In this document: positions 1 through 9,599 of the stretch, one piece after another
Layout of the letters: every line of letters starts with the position of its first letter
Position numbering within the stretch: the stretch's first letter is position 1
DNA from: Polytrichum commune
Taxonomy: Eukaryota; Streptophyta; Polytrichopsida; Polytrichales; Polytrichaceae
NCBI GenBank assembly: GCA_950295325.1
Contig: OX485807.1
Coordinates: 2,854,501 to 2,918,500, forward strand
Direction: 5' to 3'
DNA length: 64,000 bases
Program-made: the position numbers and the translations under genes
The notes under the pieces: generated by a model
The model's database searches: none
What the model was told of the DNA's origin: nothing
What the model saw: only the letters and a program-made list of their open reading frames with translations

Positions 1-1770
1 CTACACATACACACATAGACATCCACCCCATTAAACCCACACCCACACATTACAACGTTAAATTCTCTAACGCATGGAAAAATGCCCCTAAAACCACCCC
101 CCTCCAAACCATAAACACCCACATAATACCCCTACCAAGCACATTCACAAACACATACCCCCTTAAATTCCACCCACAACAGTGCACATATACGGATGGA
201 TCATTCATCCCCCCGACCAAAAACTCCGAAGGCCAAATAGAAGAAAACACTGCAGGATCGGGAGTATATAGCCCTAACAACAACACAAAAATCTCATAAA
301 GATTACCAGGCTACCAAAACATACTTAGAGCCGAACTAAATGCAATTCTCATTGCCGTTAAAAATATACAACTCACTAAAATAGACACACACATATTTAC
401 GGATAGCCTTAACAACATATACCTAATTAACAACCACATCCACCGCCCAACATCACAACACCACCACCCAGACAAACTACTCATAGCAGCAATAGTACGA
501 CATATATACTGGACCCCACACAAAATACACATACATAAAGTACGGGCTCATACAGGCATCACCGGAAATGAAATAGCAGATGAACTAGCAAACGAAGGAA
601 CTACCAAAGAAAAACCGGATACCACCCCACGTATACACACTGCCCACTCGACCCCATACTGGCTAGCAGGCTGCCCAACAGCCACACACGACGGAGCCAT
701 CCGTAACTTACGTACATTCATAACCAAAGAACACGAAACAAATGAAGCAAACCTAGCCAAACATAAATTCCCATACGTAGACAAATGGCTATCCAATACC
801 CAAATAAACCAAAAACTCTCCAACCATTTTTGGCAAGACGAGAAAATCCCGGATACCCAAATCATCCAAATACTCAAATTCAGATACGCCCAATATATGG
901 GTAACCACAGGAAAAACATATTTTGGCCTATCACACACCCAAACCCCAATTGCATGCTATGCCATAAAAATGAACGTGACACATGGCCTCACCTACTATC
1001 CACATGTGAGCACCCATTCCTTAAAGGACTCAGAATTGCACGACACAACAAAGCAGTACATCTCATCGCCCAAACATTACAAGCCAACAAGAATACCAGA
1101 TTCTTTACACTAACAAACGCAGGTCACTTTAATAACCAACCACAAGAACAAACAGTACCGGAATGGCTGCTCCAATGCACTTGCCACCCAAACCCATGCC
1201 AATGCCTCGCCAAACTAAGACCAGACATCCTATGCATACTCGGAGCACCAAAACAAATACAACCACCTATATCACCCTCTCCCAAACATACGATCCAATT
1301 CATTGAATTCACATACTACCATGATAGATTCCCAGAACAAGCCATCACACACAAACATGCCAAATATGACCCACTAAATAACATCATCCAAAACAACGGT
1401 TGGAAAACCAACCCCCTCATAACCATCACGGCAGGAGTAAGAGGAGCCATACACGAACACTCCATTGAAAATCTCACAAAAATAAACATCCCAAAATCAA
1501 ACATCAAAAAATTGATGAAAGACATACACCAAAACGCCATCAAATACCTTACCTACTTAGTATTAAATAAAAGAAAACTAGACAACAGACAAAAACCCGT
1601 ACCCCCTCCTAATTAAAGATAGCTTGTTTGTATTAAAACCCTAGAGCCCACCTCCCCACAGGAGGCATAAAACCATACACTGCATCACGGAATACCGTGA
1701 TCAGTGCATGGCTAACGGGCTCGCATTCACGCTGGTATCATATACTAGCGTTACTTTTTCTTTTCTTTTC
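1..1770 (+). mobile_element. LINE (non-LTR retrotransposon), 3' part, cut by the window edge
   Basis: The element enters the window inside its main reading frame and runs on the plus strand. Its reverse transcriptase domain would lie upstream, outside the window. The frame ends at 1616. About 150 bases of 3' untranslated DNA follow, ending near a pyrimidine-rich tract at 1755-1772. That tract abuts a fragment of the palindrome-ended MITE family seen at 5245. A diverged relative of the C-terminal part of this protein lies on the minus strand at 48490-48800, so the family is present more than once. The true 3' end is uncertain because no target-site duplication can be seen without the 5' end. 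Confidence 0.85.
3..1616 (+). pseudogene. LINE ORF C-terminal part: RNase H, CCHC knuckle, PD-(D/E)XK-like tail
   Basis: One frame is open from base 3 to 1616 except for a single TAA at 297-299, which a C-to-T change in CAA would create. The RNase H domain (about 186-600) keeps its four acidic catalytic residues: Asp at 195 (YTDGS), Glu at 333 (RAELNAI), Asp at 402 (FTDS) and Asp at 579 (GNEIADELAN), plus a His at 549 (RAHTG). A CX2CX9HX4C knuckle follows, with Cys at 951, Cys at 960, His at 990 and Cys at 1005. The last third has RPDI (1218), IEFTYY (1302), a KY pair (1362) and GW..PL..ITAGVRG (about 1401-1445). This is the RPD/IELT/KY/GW/GARG pattern I know from C-terminal restriction-like domains of some LINEs. 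Probably inactive because of the stop, unless that is a sequencing or read-through matter. Confidence 0.8.
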
Positions 1771-1890
1771 TTCCATATTTTACCAACAAAGATGACACTG
1801 GTAGTTTGGACATTATAGAACATTAGCATTTTTACTTGATAAAAGAACTACATCAATAGTAGAAAAATATATATAGCACTGTGTAATACA
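1750..1890. mobile_element. Fragment of the palindrome-ended MITE family
   Basis: The stretch containing ACCAACAAAGATGACACTGG, then GTTTGGACATTATAGAACAT and ACATCAATAGTAGAAAAATA, matches the interior of the MITE copies at 5245-5463 and 25614-25825. Both palindromic ends are missing or unrecognisable here. It adjoins the 3' end of the LINE. Confidence 0.55.
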
Positions 1891-1937
1891 AATTCGATGG
1901 AGAGAGTATGCCATGTAACACTCAGATTTGACCGCGA

Positions 1938-3060
1938 TTGCTGCTGATGGTTAAATCTCATGTAGTAGCTGGAGCTTTGATAGCTACACCTGTAGATCCA
2001 CGAAGATACTTCTCACTCAAAACACAAGAAACTCCCTACTCAATTGAAAGGCAGAATCTCGTATATTATCAAGCAGTTACTTGTTCTTCAATTCTAAGTA
2101 ACGGGAGAGAAAGAAAAATCGATACAAGCAGTGAGGAATCTCCAACCTTCCATTCTTCACTTAACTTATGCCTTCACTCAGTATGAAGATTCAAGAAGCT
2201 TTAGAGATTTTTGTTGACTCATCGTAAAATGGTGTCCAATTTTACAACTTCCAAAGCAGCTCTAAGAGACACACTGACAGATGTGACCGCGGCAGTTACT
2301 GGTGATGCTTCAATCTCATGTAGTAGCTGGAGCTTTTATGGTTACACCTGTAGATCCACGAAGAGCAATCACTACTCTCAAACAAACATGTACTTATAGA
2401 CTCCCTATTCCATTTACAAGCAAGATCTTGCATATTATCAAACAATTACCTGTTCTACTTACTAAGTAACAGGAGAGAAAGCAAAATGGATACAAGCAAT
2501 GAAGAATCTCTAACCTTCTGTGCTTCACTTAACTTATGCCTTCAATCACACTACTCAATATGGAGTTTCAAGAAGCTTTAGAATCTCTATTGTCTCATCG
2601 CACAAAGTTGTCAATATTGCAACATCCAAGGCAACTATCAAAAAGACATTGCCAGAATGTTGTTCAAGCTCGAGCTCATGTTGTAGCTGGAGTTTTGATG
2701 CTTAAACTGTCAATCCACCAAGATACATCTCACACGAACATTTTAAAATACACTCCCCACTCAATTTAAAAGCGAAATCTGTATATTATTAAGTAATTAC
2801 TCGTTTTCCTATTCTAAGTAATGGGAGGGAAAGAAAAATCGATACAAGCAATGAAGAATCTCCAACCTTTCGTGCTTCACTTAACTCATGCCTTCATTCA
2901 CACTACTCAATATGGAGATTCAAGAAGCTTTAGAATCGTTATTGTCTCATTGTACAGAGGTGTTGATATTACAACTTCCAAAGCAGCTCTACGAGATAGA
3001 TTGGCAGAGGCTGTCACATGGATTTTGAATGAAAAGGAACGTCGCTGGATTTTGTAGTAC
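1938..3060. repeat. Tandem array of about three ~360-bp degenerate units
   Basis: The same series of motifs recurs. TCATGTAGTAGCTGGAGCTT occurs near 1959 and 2317, with a diverged form near 2680. A GATACAAGCA(G/A)TGA(G/A)GAATCT block occurs near 2120, 2488 and 2842. A TTCAAGAAGCTTTAG block occurs near 2188, 2567 and 2918. Spacing is about 355-370 bases. Short open frames run through the units but are not conserved in frame between copies, so I do not call a gene. The units resemble duplicated and decayed exon-containing DNA, but I recognise no protein. Confidence 0.7.
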
Positions 3061-3064
3061 ACAG

Positions 3065-3585
3065 TGCTAAGAAACTTCAGTTGCGACAAGAAAGCTTAGC
3101 TAAGAAACAAGAGTGATGGATGACCCTGTAACACCGTCTGCAGATAAAGGAACGGATGATGAGGAAAGAGACTCTGATGCACGACCTAAGGAAAATGTGG
3201 TGTCCGAACCTGAGAATGTTATCACAACCCAGATCACCGACAGAAAACCCAATAGAGCCTGAAATCAACGAAACCCAAGAACACCATAAGAGAACGGAGC
3301 ATTCCCCTTACCTGAAGGAGGAAGGAGCTGTTGAGGAGGAGCTCGAATAAGCCATAGCGCAGCAATGTCTCCATCGCCACCGAGGAGAAGGAAGTTGTAA
3401 CACTAAAAGCTTAGCTAAGAAACATCAGTTGCGACAAGAAAGCTTAGCTAAGAAACAAAAGTGATGGATGACCCTGTAACACCGTCTGCAGATAAAGGAA
3501 CGGATGATGAGGAAAGAGACTATGATGCACGACCTAAGGAAAATGTGGCTCCCAAACCTGAGAATGTTATCATGGCCGCGGACAC
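3065..3585 (+). repeat. Two-copy ~346-bp direct duplication
   Basis: A block beginning GTTGCGACAAGAAAGCTTAG and running through GATGGATGACCCTGTAACAC and GACCTAAGGAAAATGTGG occurs at about 3079-3225 and again at about 3428-3573 with few differences. The second copy runs into the open frame at 3461-3823. The near identity shows that this duplication is younger than the ~360-bp array beside it. Confidence 0.8.
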
Positions 3586-3823
3586 ATGTAAGGAAACATT
3601 TGGAGGAGTGGAGGATTTACGTGCTCAAGGTCAGGCAAAAGAGGTTATCATTGCTGATAATTCATCTACAGTTGGTAATGTGGAATCAGAGGCCGAAGTA
3701 ACAAACCTGAATGTCGAGGTAGCCACCACTGTTACTGAGGTCGAGGAAACGCTAATTGCAGCACCAGCTGCAGTGGTTAACCTTTCAGAAACAACTCAAC
3801 CCTCGAGAAGGACGAGGCTTTGA
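3461..3823 (+). CDS. Unrecognised acidic open frame, possible gene fragment
   Basis: A 120-codon ATG frame begins MMDDPVTPSADKGTDDEERD and continues into a Val/Glu/Thr/Ala-rich stretch, ending in SRRTRL. It is acidic and low in complexity, with no domain, signal peptide or membrane segment that I can see. Its first 40 codons are duplicated at about 3114-3240, where the frame soon breaks. The codon usage looks more coding-like than the surrounding AT-rich DNA. It could be the last exon of a decayed multi-exon gene. There is no functional evidence. Confidence 0.3.
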   Translation: MMDDPVTPSADKGTDDEERDYDARPKENVAPKPENVIMAADTCKETFGGVEDLRAQGQAKEVIIADNSSTVGNVESEAEVTNLNVEVATTVTEVEETLIAAPAAVVNLSETTQPSRRTRL

Positions 3824-4139
3824 GGGTTGGGCTGGGTATTGGAGGAGGAATCGTTTTGTTGTCGTTTCTTGTGTTTTGAGGTGGTAATGGAAGATTCGGA
3901 TGTTTTCAACCATTGAAGAGGTTTCGTTGCATGCGAGGAGGGGAAGGTAAGTTGCAAGGTGGCATCATTCATAGTACTTCCTCCTTGAAGACAACATCAG
4001 AGATTCCGGAAAAGCAATGATAATTCAACACAAGCGAGAATCACAATTTCCACAGGAAATGAACCTTGATCAACAAGAATGGGAGTACTACGACGGACTG
4101 CAAGAAAACCCTACACCCGTGACACAAGATAGCCAGGTT

Positions 4140-4440
4140 GACGGGAGATGACGTATCGGTGAGCCCAACAGCCATGGCGTGGGCATTAGGGGGATGGCAT
4201 GGCTGGGCATGGGCATGAGGGGGATGGCATGGCGATGGATGGGGCTAGTGTTTTGGCATTGCAGTGTTCCGGCGACTCAAGTTCGGGACACTGCACAGTG
4301 TCTCGGGCGTTAGCAAGGTACGACCGTACCCTAAACCCTGGGGGGTCAAATGGGCTAGGCACCGGCACGGGGCCCACGTGCCACGGTGGCCACACGTGAG
4401 CCAGCTGTGCGTTGCTACAGGGGATTTAGCCTTCCCCCTC
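4140..4440. other. GC-rich island with short GGGGGATGGCATGG repeats
   Basis: This ~300-base segment is strikingly richer in G and C than its surroundings. It holds two copies of a GGGGGATGGCATGG-type unit near 4190 and 4220. I see no open frame with family resemblance. It may be part of an old retrotransposon LTR or an isolated CpG-type island. Confidence 0.4.
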
Positions 4441-4644
4441 TATGAGTCCCGTTTGTTGAAGTTTCAAAGTCTTCTGGCAGCAGTGATTGGTAATGCAAAA
4501 ATGAAAGATTGTTGTGTACTTCATACTTTAAGAGGTAAAATTCAAACTTGATGAATTTGGCAAGTCATAATGAATTCTGAAACCACAAAGCCTTTGGGGG
4601 GGTGATTGATGACGTTGTACATGATACGGATTTAAGATCAAAGC

Positions 4645-5222
4645 CAGGGTTGTTTATTGTGTCTTGACGGAGGCTAATCTTGGCATAATGGCGTGCCGTC
4701 ACGACACGTATCCGTCACGACATTATGCCGGATGCTGTCTTTATCCTGACGGACTTGAATTTTACCGAATTCTGTGTGTAATTACATTACCCCATTTCGG
4801 ACACGTAGGATGTAAGATGTCCACGTGTGATGACATGTCAGCAAAGTAGAGGTAAAGTGGGGGAAAAATTACTAGCCCCCGTCCGCCCCGTTCCCGCCCC
4901 GTTCCCACCCTACCCCCTTCCCCCCCCCCCCCCCCGTCCGCTCCACACACTCCTTAGTCATATTTTATTACTTTGATTTTAACAGAATGATAACAGAATG
5001 GCAAAATGGTTTACCTGGCGCTAGGCATATCCACGTCCACGTCGACCTTTTCTGCCACATAGGACGCCACCTTGGCAAGAAGGTAAGTATTTTACCCACC
5101 CTACTAGTTGCCCCCTAGGTTGACCCTACGTGGACCCTATTGTGTCGTGACGGAGGGGTCCGTCACGACACAACACGTCATGACGGCACGACACCGTCAT
5201 GACGTCGGGATAGACAACCCTG
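4645..5222. mobile_element. Non-autonomous hAT-like DNA transposon
   Basis: The element starts CAGGGTTGTTTATTGTGTCT and ends with the inverted form, TAGACAACCCTG. The flanking octamers are ATCAAAGC (4637-4644) and ATAAAAGC (5223-5230), matching at seven of eight bases. An 8-bp target duplication with CAGGG-type ends is the hAT signature. The subterminal regions carry repeated CGTCACGACA motifs in both orientations (about 4698, 4714, 5142, 5161 and nearby), the kind of repeats hAT transposases bind. Length is 578 bp with no transposase frame. A poly-C tract (about 4920-4935) lies inside. Confidence 0.75.
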
Positions 5223-5244
5223 ATAAAAGCTATGTGATTTATAC

Positions 5245-5463
5245 CACTAAATATGATATTTAGTGTCACTTACTATTGGGAGTCACCCATTCTTTCTTTC
5301 TTTTAATATTGATGTTATTTCGTTTAGCAAGTAAAGATGACAATACTCTATACCATCCAAACAACCAATTGGAGCTTTGTTGGTAAAAAAGAAGATGAAC
5401 AATAAATAGTTATAGCGTTGCGTAATTCCAAGTAATAAGTGACACTGAATATCATATTCAGTG
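5245..5463. mobile_element. Palindrome-ended MITE, full copy
   Basis: A 219-bp element whose two ends are each nearly perfect palindromes: CACTAAATATGATATTTAGT at the left and ACTGAATATCATATTCAGTG at the right. The ends are also inverted repeats of each other, extending through CACTTACTA..TTGGAATTACGC. Other copies are at 25614, 46316 and 49270 (nested), with fragments at 1750, 35800 and 58214. No coding capacity. The target duplication is not resolved, because the last bases differ among copies. It sits 22 bases from the hAT-like element. Confidence 0.8.
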
Positions 5464-5469
5464 TAGTAT

Positions 5470-6250
5470 TCCATTGTTGGAGGTCAGATATTGGGATTAG
5501 TTCAATGCGCAAATGAAACTGGAGGCCTCTGCAAACAATTCACACAAACAATGCTTGTATTTGGAAACTACTAACTATCAAAACCATCTTCTATGGGTGG
5601 TATTTGATGATATCAACCTATATACTATGCAGCCATCTTATGTTGCAGTTTTCTCCGTAATAGTATAATGAGATGAAATGAAATTGAATTTAAAATCCGG
5701 GAAACCGAAAGGGCTTCATAATGTGTGCCACATAACATAGAACAACAAAGGAATATAAATATCACGACATGAATTGAAATCTACAATGTTACTTTAACAA
5801 TTGATCCTTTTTATATAATAATTTGACCTCCGCAAGTTTGCGATGAATGTTTCCTCCGTGCAAGTTCAACATATCTGTCGGGACTGAATGGTAGTAGAGA
5901 CCGCCTTTGACATGATGTAGTAACACTTGGCCCACACTAACCTGGCTCCGTAACTCCATGTTGAATTTACATAGTTTTATGTGCTCAGACTTTGCTCATG
6001 GGATGAAGATTTGGGCGAACCAACCCATACACTCGTTCTTTGTTGGAAGCCTAAACCCTTGCCTCCAAGGAAGCAATGTACGGGTTAATTCGTCCCAGCC
6101 ATGGAATGAAGCGTCAACCATTTGTCATCTCTCTCTCTCTCCTCACGGGCGGTTGAATTTTGATTAGGAGGTGAATTCTGTGAAGGAAAGTCTTGTTCAC
6201 CCCAACACATGAACTTGTGCATATATGCTCAATAGTTGCGCTTCCACCCA
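5470..6250. other. Gene-free AT-rich stretch
   Basis: I see no gene, RNA or mobile element here. Short frames lack any family resemblance. Confidence 0.5.
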
Positions 6251-6254
6251 CATT

Positions 6255-6725
6255 TTCTTGGCTCTGCCCTAGAATAGAGCTCTCGGTTTGCTCTCCATCT
6301 ATTTGGTCCATAAATTTGTCCCTAAATGAATGCATGCGGATGAATGGGGAAACTAGATAACTAATGTGGATGCAACTAAGTTTATTTTAGATAACTAGAA
6401 ATTCATGTAAGAAACTAGATAGAACTGTCTATAATCTAAGTTAACTCTCACTCTTGAGATAAGGCATAGGAAGGAGCAGAGCCTACCCTGCATAGCATCA
6501 TGTTTTCTTTTTCCTTTTATTGGTTCTATCCTAGAGCAGAGCTCTCGAGTTGCCCTTTTTTTTGCCCTAAATATATGCATGTGGATGAATGTAGATACTT
6601 AGAGTATATGAAACTAAGTTAACTTAAGATAACTAGAAATTCATGTATAAAACTAGGTAGAGCTATCTAGAACCTAAGTTAACTCCCATTCTTTAAGATA
6701 AGGCATGGGGGAGCTATAGACGAGG
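6255..6725 (+). repeat. Two-copy tandem duplication of ~235-260 bp
   Basis: The block with CTAGA(A/G)(T/C)AGAGCTCTCG..TTGC, then GCATG(C/T)GGATGAATG, GATAACTAGAAATTCATGTA and GATAAGGCAT occurs at about 6268-6470 and again at about 6530-6710. The copies differ by small indels. No coding sense is evident. Confidence 0.65.
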
Positions 6726-6729
6726 AGAG

Positions 6730-7070
6730 CGAGAGATCACAACCAATATTTATAATTTATAATTTACCAAATTATGTCACACGTTTTCATTCTCCTCAAC
6801 ATATTATAGCGCAACTACTTTCAACCAATCATCAATTCATCCAGTGAGCAAAGCCTTACGTGCATAGCACATTCTCCTCTTCATTTTTCCATCTTCATCA
6901 AGTGAATGTAAGACACCCATGATAACATCAAAAATTCTTGTATGTTTGTAAATGCAGCAAAATTTGGTGAGAGAGGGGTACCCAATCCATACATAGGTGC
7001 TCTTTGTCCCACGATTGGGGATTGGCAAAGGCAAGGGCGACGTACAACAAGAAAAGAATTGAAGATCCAG
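6730..7070. other. Stretch upstream of the first U2-like copy
   Basis: No gene is supported here. It ends at the degenerate U2 copy that starts near 7072. Confidence 0.4.
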
Positions 7071-7071
7071 A

Positions 7072-7490
7072 TCTACCTTTCTAAGCCTTTTGACTAAGAT
7101 CATGTAAACTATATGTTCTTATCAATTTAATATTTGATACAAGGCTCATCAAGTCTTATGATATTGATCTATTTTTCCTTGGGTGTGGGTTCATCAAACA
7201 ACTTGTTGTCAAGACCCACAAGCGTCACATTGTTATTGCACTTACTGTAGTTTCCACGGGGAGGTCACTGTCAAATTTTTATTAAACCATGTGAGGAAAA
7301 AATATAGGGTATTTTTAATTCAGGATTAAACAAATTATTTTAATTGAATTTTGAAACTTCCTGATTTTGATATATTTATTCTAGGTTGCCTAACTATGTT
7401 GGTCACTTTAAATAATTATTTGGCAAAGACCTGCCCAAGCCGCTATGAAACTACAATACTTCCTTTTGCAGGCACAACCCTAGTCTCCCT
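7072..7490 (+). pseudogene. U2 snRNA pseudogene, interrupted by a small insertion
   Basis: Clear similarity to the intact U2 at 9408. It has CTACCTTTCTAAGCCTTTTG at the start, TTCTTATCAATTTAATATTT in the stem IIa region, and a Sm-like TCTATTTTTCC. The 3' end, CAGGCACAACCCT, lies at 7472-7484. The branch-site recognition sequence GTAGTA has decayed, so a product would not pair with introns normally. The body is split by about 200 bases of unrelated DNA at about 7255-7460. Confidence 0.8.
7255..7460. mobile_element. Small MITE-like insertion in a U2 pseudogene
   Basis: Relative to the intact U2, the pseudogene is interrupted between TTGCACTTACT and the following ATACTTCC. The inserted DNA starts GTAGTTTCCACGG and ends with CCGCTATGAAACTAC, giving imperfect inverted ends with a GTAGTTTC core. 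A flanking TACT may be the target duplication (TACT before the insert, AATACT after). About 205 bp, AT-rich, no coding capacity. Confidence 0.55.
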
Positions 7491-7984
7491 CTAGGGACCC
7501 AAAGAATCTTGAAACCGCACATGGGGATCAATTGACAAGTCTATACAAAGGCACTTTGCAGTTTAAGACTAAGGTAATCGGTCCCTAAATGGACACTTTT
7601 GCCTTTGCACTCACTTCTCGTAGGATATGAAACATGCAATTAGCGCAAGATGATTGACATATCCAAATCATGGTTGTAGCCATTACCCTCATAATATTCA
7701 TAGCTCATATGAATATCTCATTCATCATCAAGTCAACGATTCTCAAGCTCATTGATTGTACATATAGGTCCTTCCAATTATGTCGACTATTGAGCCTAGA
7801 GTGGTCAACAAAGTTTGAGCATGTAGTCCAATCTCTTTGAAACACATGATGCCTTTTCAATGTCCATTCTTAGACCCACACCTAACCACACACAAATCAA
7901 ATACAAGTGTATGATTAAGAAAAGTGACCGAGTGAGGCCACACCCCTACCCATTAATCAAGATCATTGCCACTTATCGCACCTT

Positions 7985-8520
7985 GAATCCTACACTTGCC
8001 ATTGAAACTAGATAGAGGCCGACTATCCCTGTCTACAGAGAAAATAGATTATGCCACTCTTACTCTTATAATGCAACTAAAAACGAGGCACACTTTGTGT
8101 TGGAGTGTCCCCTATCTAACTCCTTTGGAGAATAAGTTTCAATCATTACTTGAGAATGCAATACTAGGGAGCCTTTGAAACTAGGCGGTGGCCGACTATC
8201 CTTATCTCTAAACATAATAGATTATGACACTTTTGCTCTTATAATGTAATTAAAAATAATGCACACTTTGTGTTGGAATGTCCCCTATCTAACTCCATTG
8301 GAGCATAAGTTTCAATCATCATTTGAGAATGTAGTATTAGGGAGTCTCAAATGCTTCCTTCAATTGGACCATCTAGTCGATGTTAGCCTCTATCTCACAG
8401 AGGCTACTGCACTCCGCCACTCTAGGGAATTAGCCGATTTGACACCATCCAAATGTACTTTTAGTCCCAGAAGGCTTTTGGTTTCCCAGACTTTTAAATC
8501 AATTTCATCTCATTTCATTA
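7985..8520 (+). pseudogene. Duplicated fragment resembling a LINE C-terminal tail
   Basis: Two adjacent copies (about 8000-8180 and 8185-8345) share an open frame reading HTLCW(S/N)VPYLTPLE and then KFQS..EN..LGSL. The second continues into SLYLTEATALRHSRELADL and SKCTF. The H..C...PYL.PLE..F pattern resembles the H..L..CP.Y...R..F motif after the reverse transcriptase of some LINEs, with the second Cys lost. I treat it as a decayed transposon tail. The assignment is weak, and a host gene fragment is possible. Confidence 0.35.
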
Positions 8521-9336
8521 ACAAATCTCTTGGGAACCCATTTTCAAAAAACCGACAGGTAGACATGATGAACTGGAGGACCATGTTCAATGCGACATTG
8601 AGAATACCCACTTCAAGATGAGACAGTGCTTTGGAGTTCTTCCAATTGGGGCTTGCAAACCGGATTCTCTTGAAGTTCTGAAGCATTGTGGACGCTAAAT
8701 TCCAGGAAATTTGTAATGCAGGTAGTTTCTGTCTACACCCTTCACAATTTATATTCCGAGGCCCTGTTTACAGCATTTTGGTTCCATGTGGAAAGATGCA
8801 AGCATGAGGGATGGAATACTCACTTCTGTTTGTTGAGCTTTAGAACGGTACCTTCTCACGGCGAAGCGAGAGAATTGGAGCTTCCATGATGGAACAGATC
8901 CCCAGAAACTCCTATATCTTCCCCTCAGATCAGCACATAAAAGGCACGAACTGTGCTGTAGACATTCTCGGTGGTAAAGAACGTAATCAAGAGAAATAAA
9001 ATTCAAAAGCTCTCGTGGAAACCTCAACACAAAGCATATTGGTGCCTACTTACATGTATCGAGTGATGAGGAGGTTCTAAAGCATTAGCTGTACTGAAAG
9101 ATCACAAAGCCTCGAACGCACTCGATTGACGAGCTCTATAAGTTAATGTTTTTGTTTACATATTGCCAGGCACGGCGGTATGCACACTCATGTGGCTATT
9201 AGGGCAGCTCATTCAACATCCAAGCATTGCACAACTCACACGGTATTCGGTGCGACCTAGAAACGAACCTTGGAGATTTTGACAAATCAAGGTGCCTGTT
9301 CAAGTGAGTTGTTTCAAACAACAAATTAGACGATTT

Positions 9337-9350
9337 GTCCCATACACTCG
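9337..9350 (+). promoter_or_regulatory. Candidate upstream sequence element of the U2 gene
   Basis: GTCCCATACACTCG lies about 70 bases upstream of the U2 start, where plant snRNA genes carry the USE (consensus close to RTCCCACATCG). The first part matches and the end does not. No convincing TATA box is seen at -30; CATACA near 9374 is the only candidate. Confidence 0.35.
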
Positions 9351-9407
9351 GGGATCCCAAGGGACGAAGGAGACATACAGAAAGCGAAGGATGGCGCAAT
9401 TAGAGGC

Positions 9408-9599
9408 ATACCTTTCTCGGCCTTTTGGCTAAGATCAAGTGTAGTATCTGTTCTTATCAGTTTAATATCTGATACGAGACTCATCGAGTCTCATGATATT
9501 AATCTAATTTTTCAAGGGCGCGGGTCCGTTCGGCAGCTTGCTGTCAGGCCCCGCAAGTGTCGTCTGGGTATTGCACTACATCCTTGGCAGGCACAACCC
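9408..9599 (+). ncRNA. U2: U2 small nuclear RNA
   Basis: U2 snRNA is a core spliceosome RNA that pairs with the intron branch site. The 5' 67 bases match the canonical plant U2 essentially base for base: ATACCTTTCTCGGCCTTTTG, the branch-recognition GTAGTA at 9441-9446, and the stem IIa/IIb region with TTCTTATCAGTTTAATATCT. A Sm-type site, AATTTTTC, is at 9506-9513. Two 3' stem-loops follow, then the terminal GGCACAACCC. Length is about 192 bases against about 196 in flowering plants. The stem after the conserved region has changed in sequence but keeps pairing (GAGACTCATCGAGTCTC). This is the only one of three copies here that looks functional. Confidence 0.93.

Noticed and set aside
50-1543. 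Minus-strand frames opposite the LINE
   Set aside because: They are shadows of the plus-strand frame, which has clear RNase H and zinc-knuckle motifs.
4910-4940. Poly-C run as a functional structure
   Set aside because: Similar poly-C and poly-G runs occur near 21761, 26930, 30087 and 48389 and look like simple-sequence slippage.
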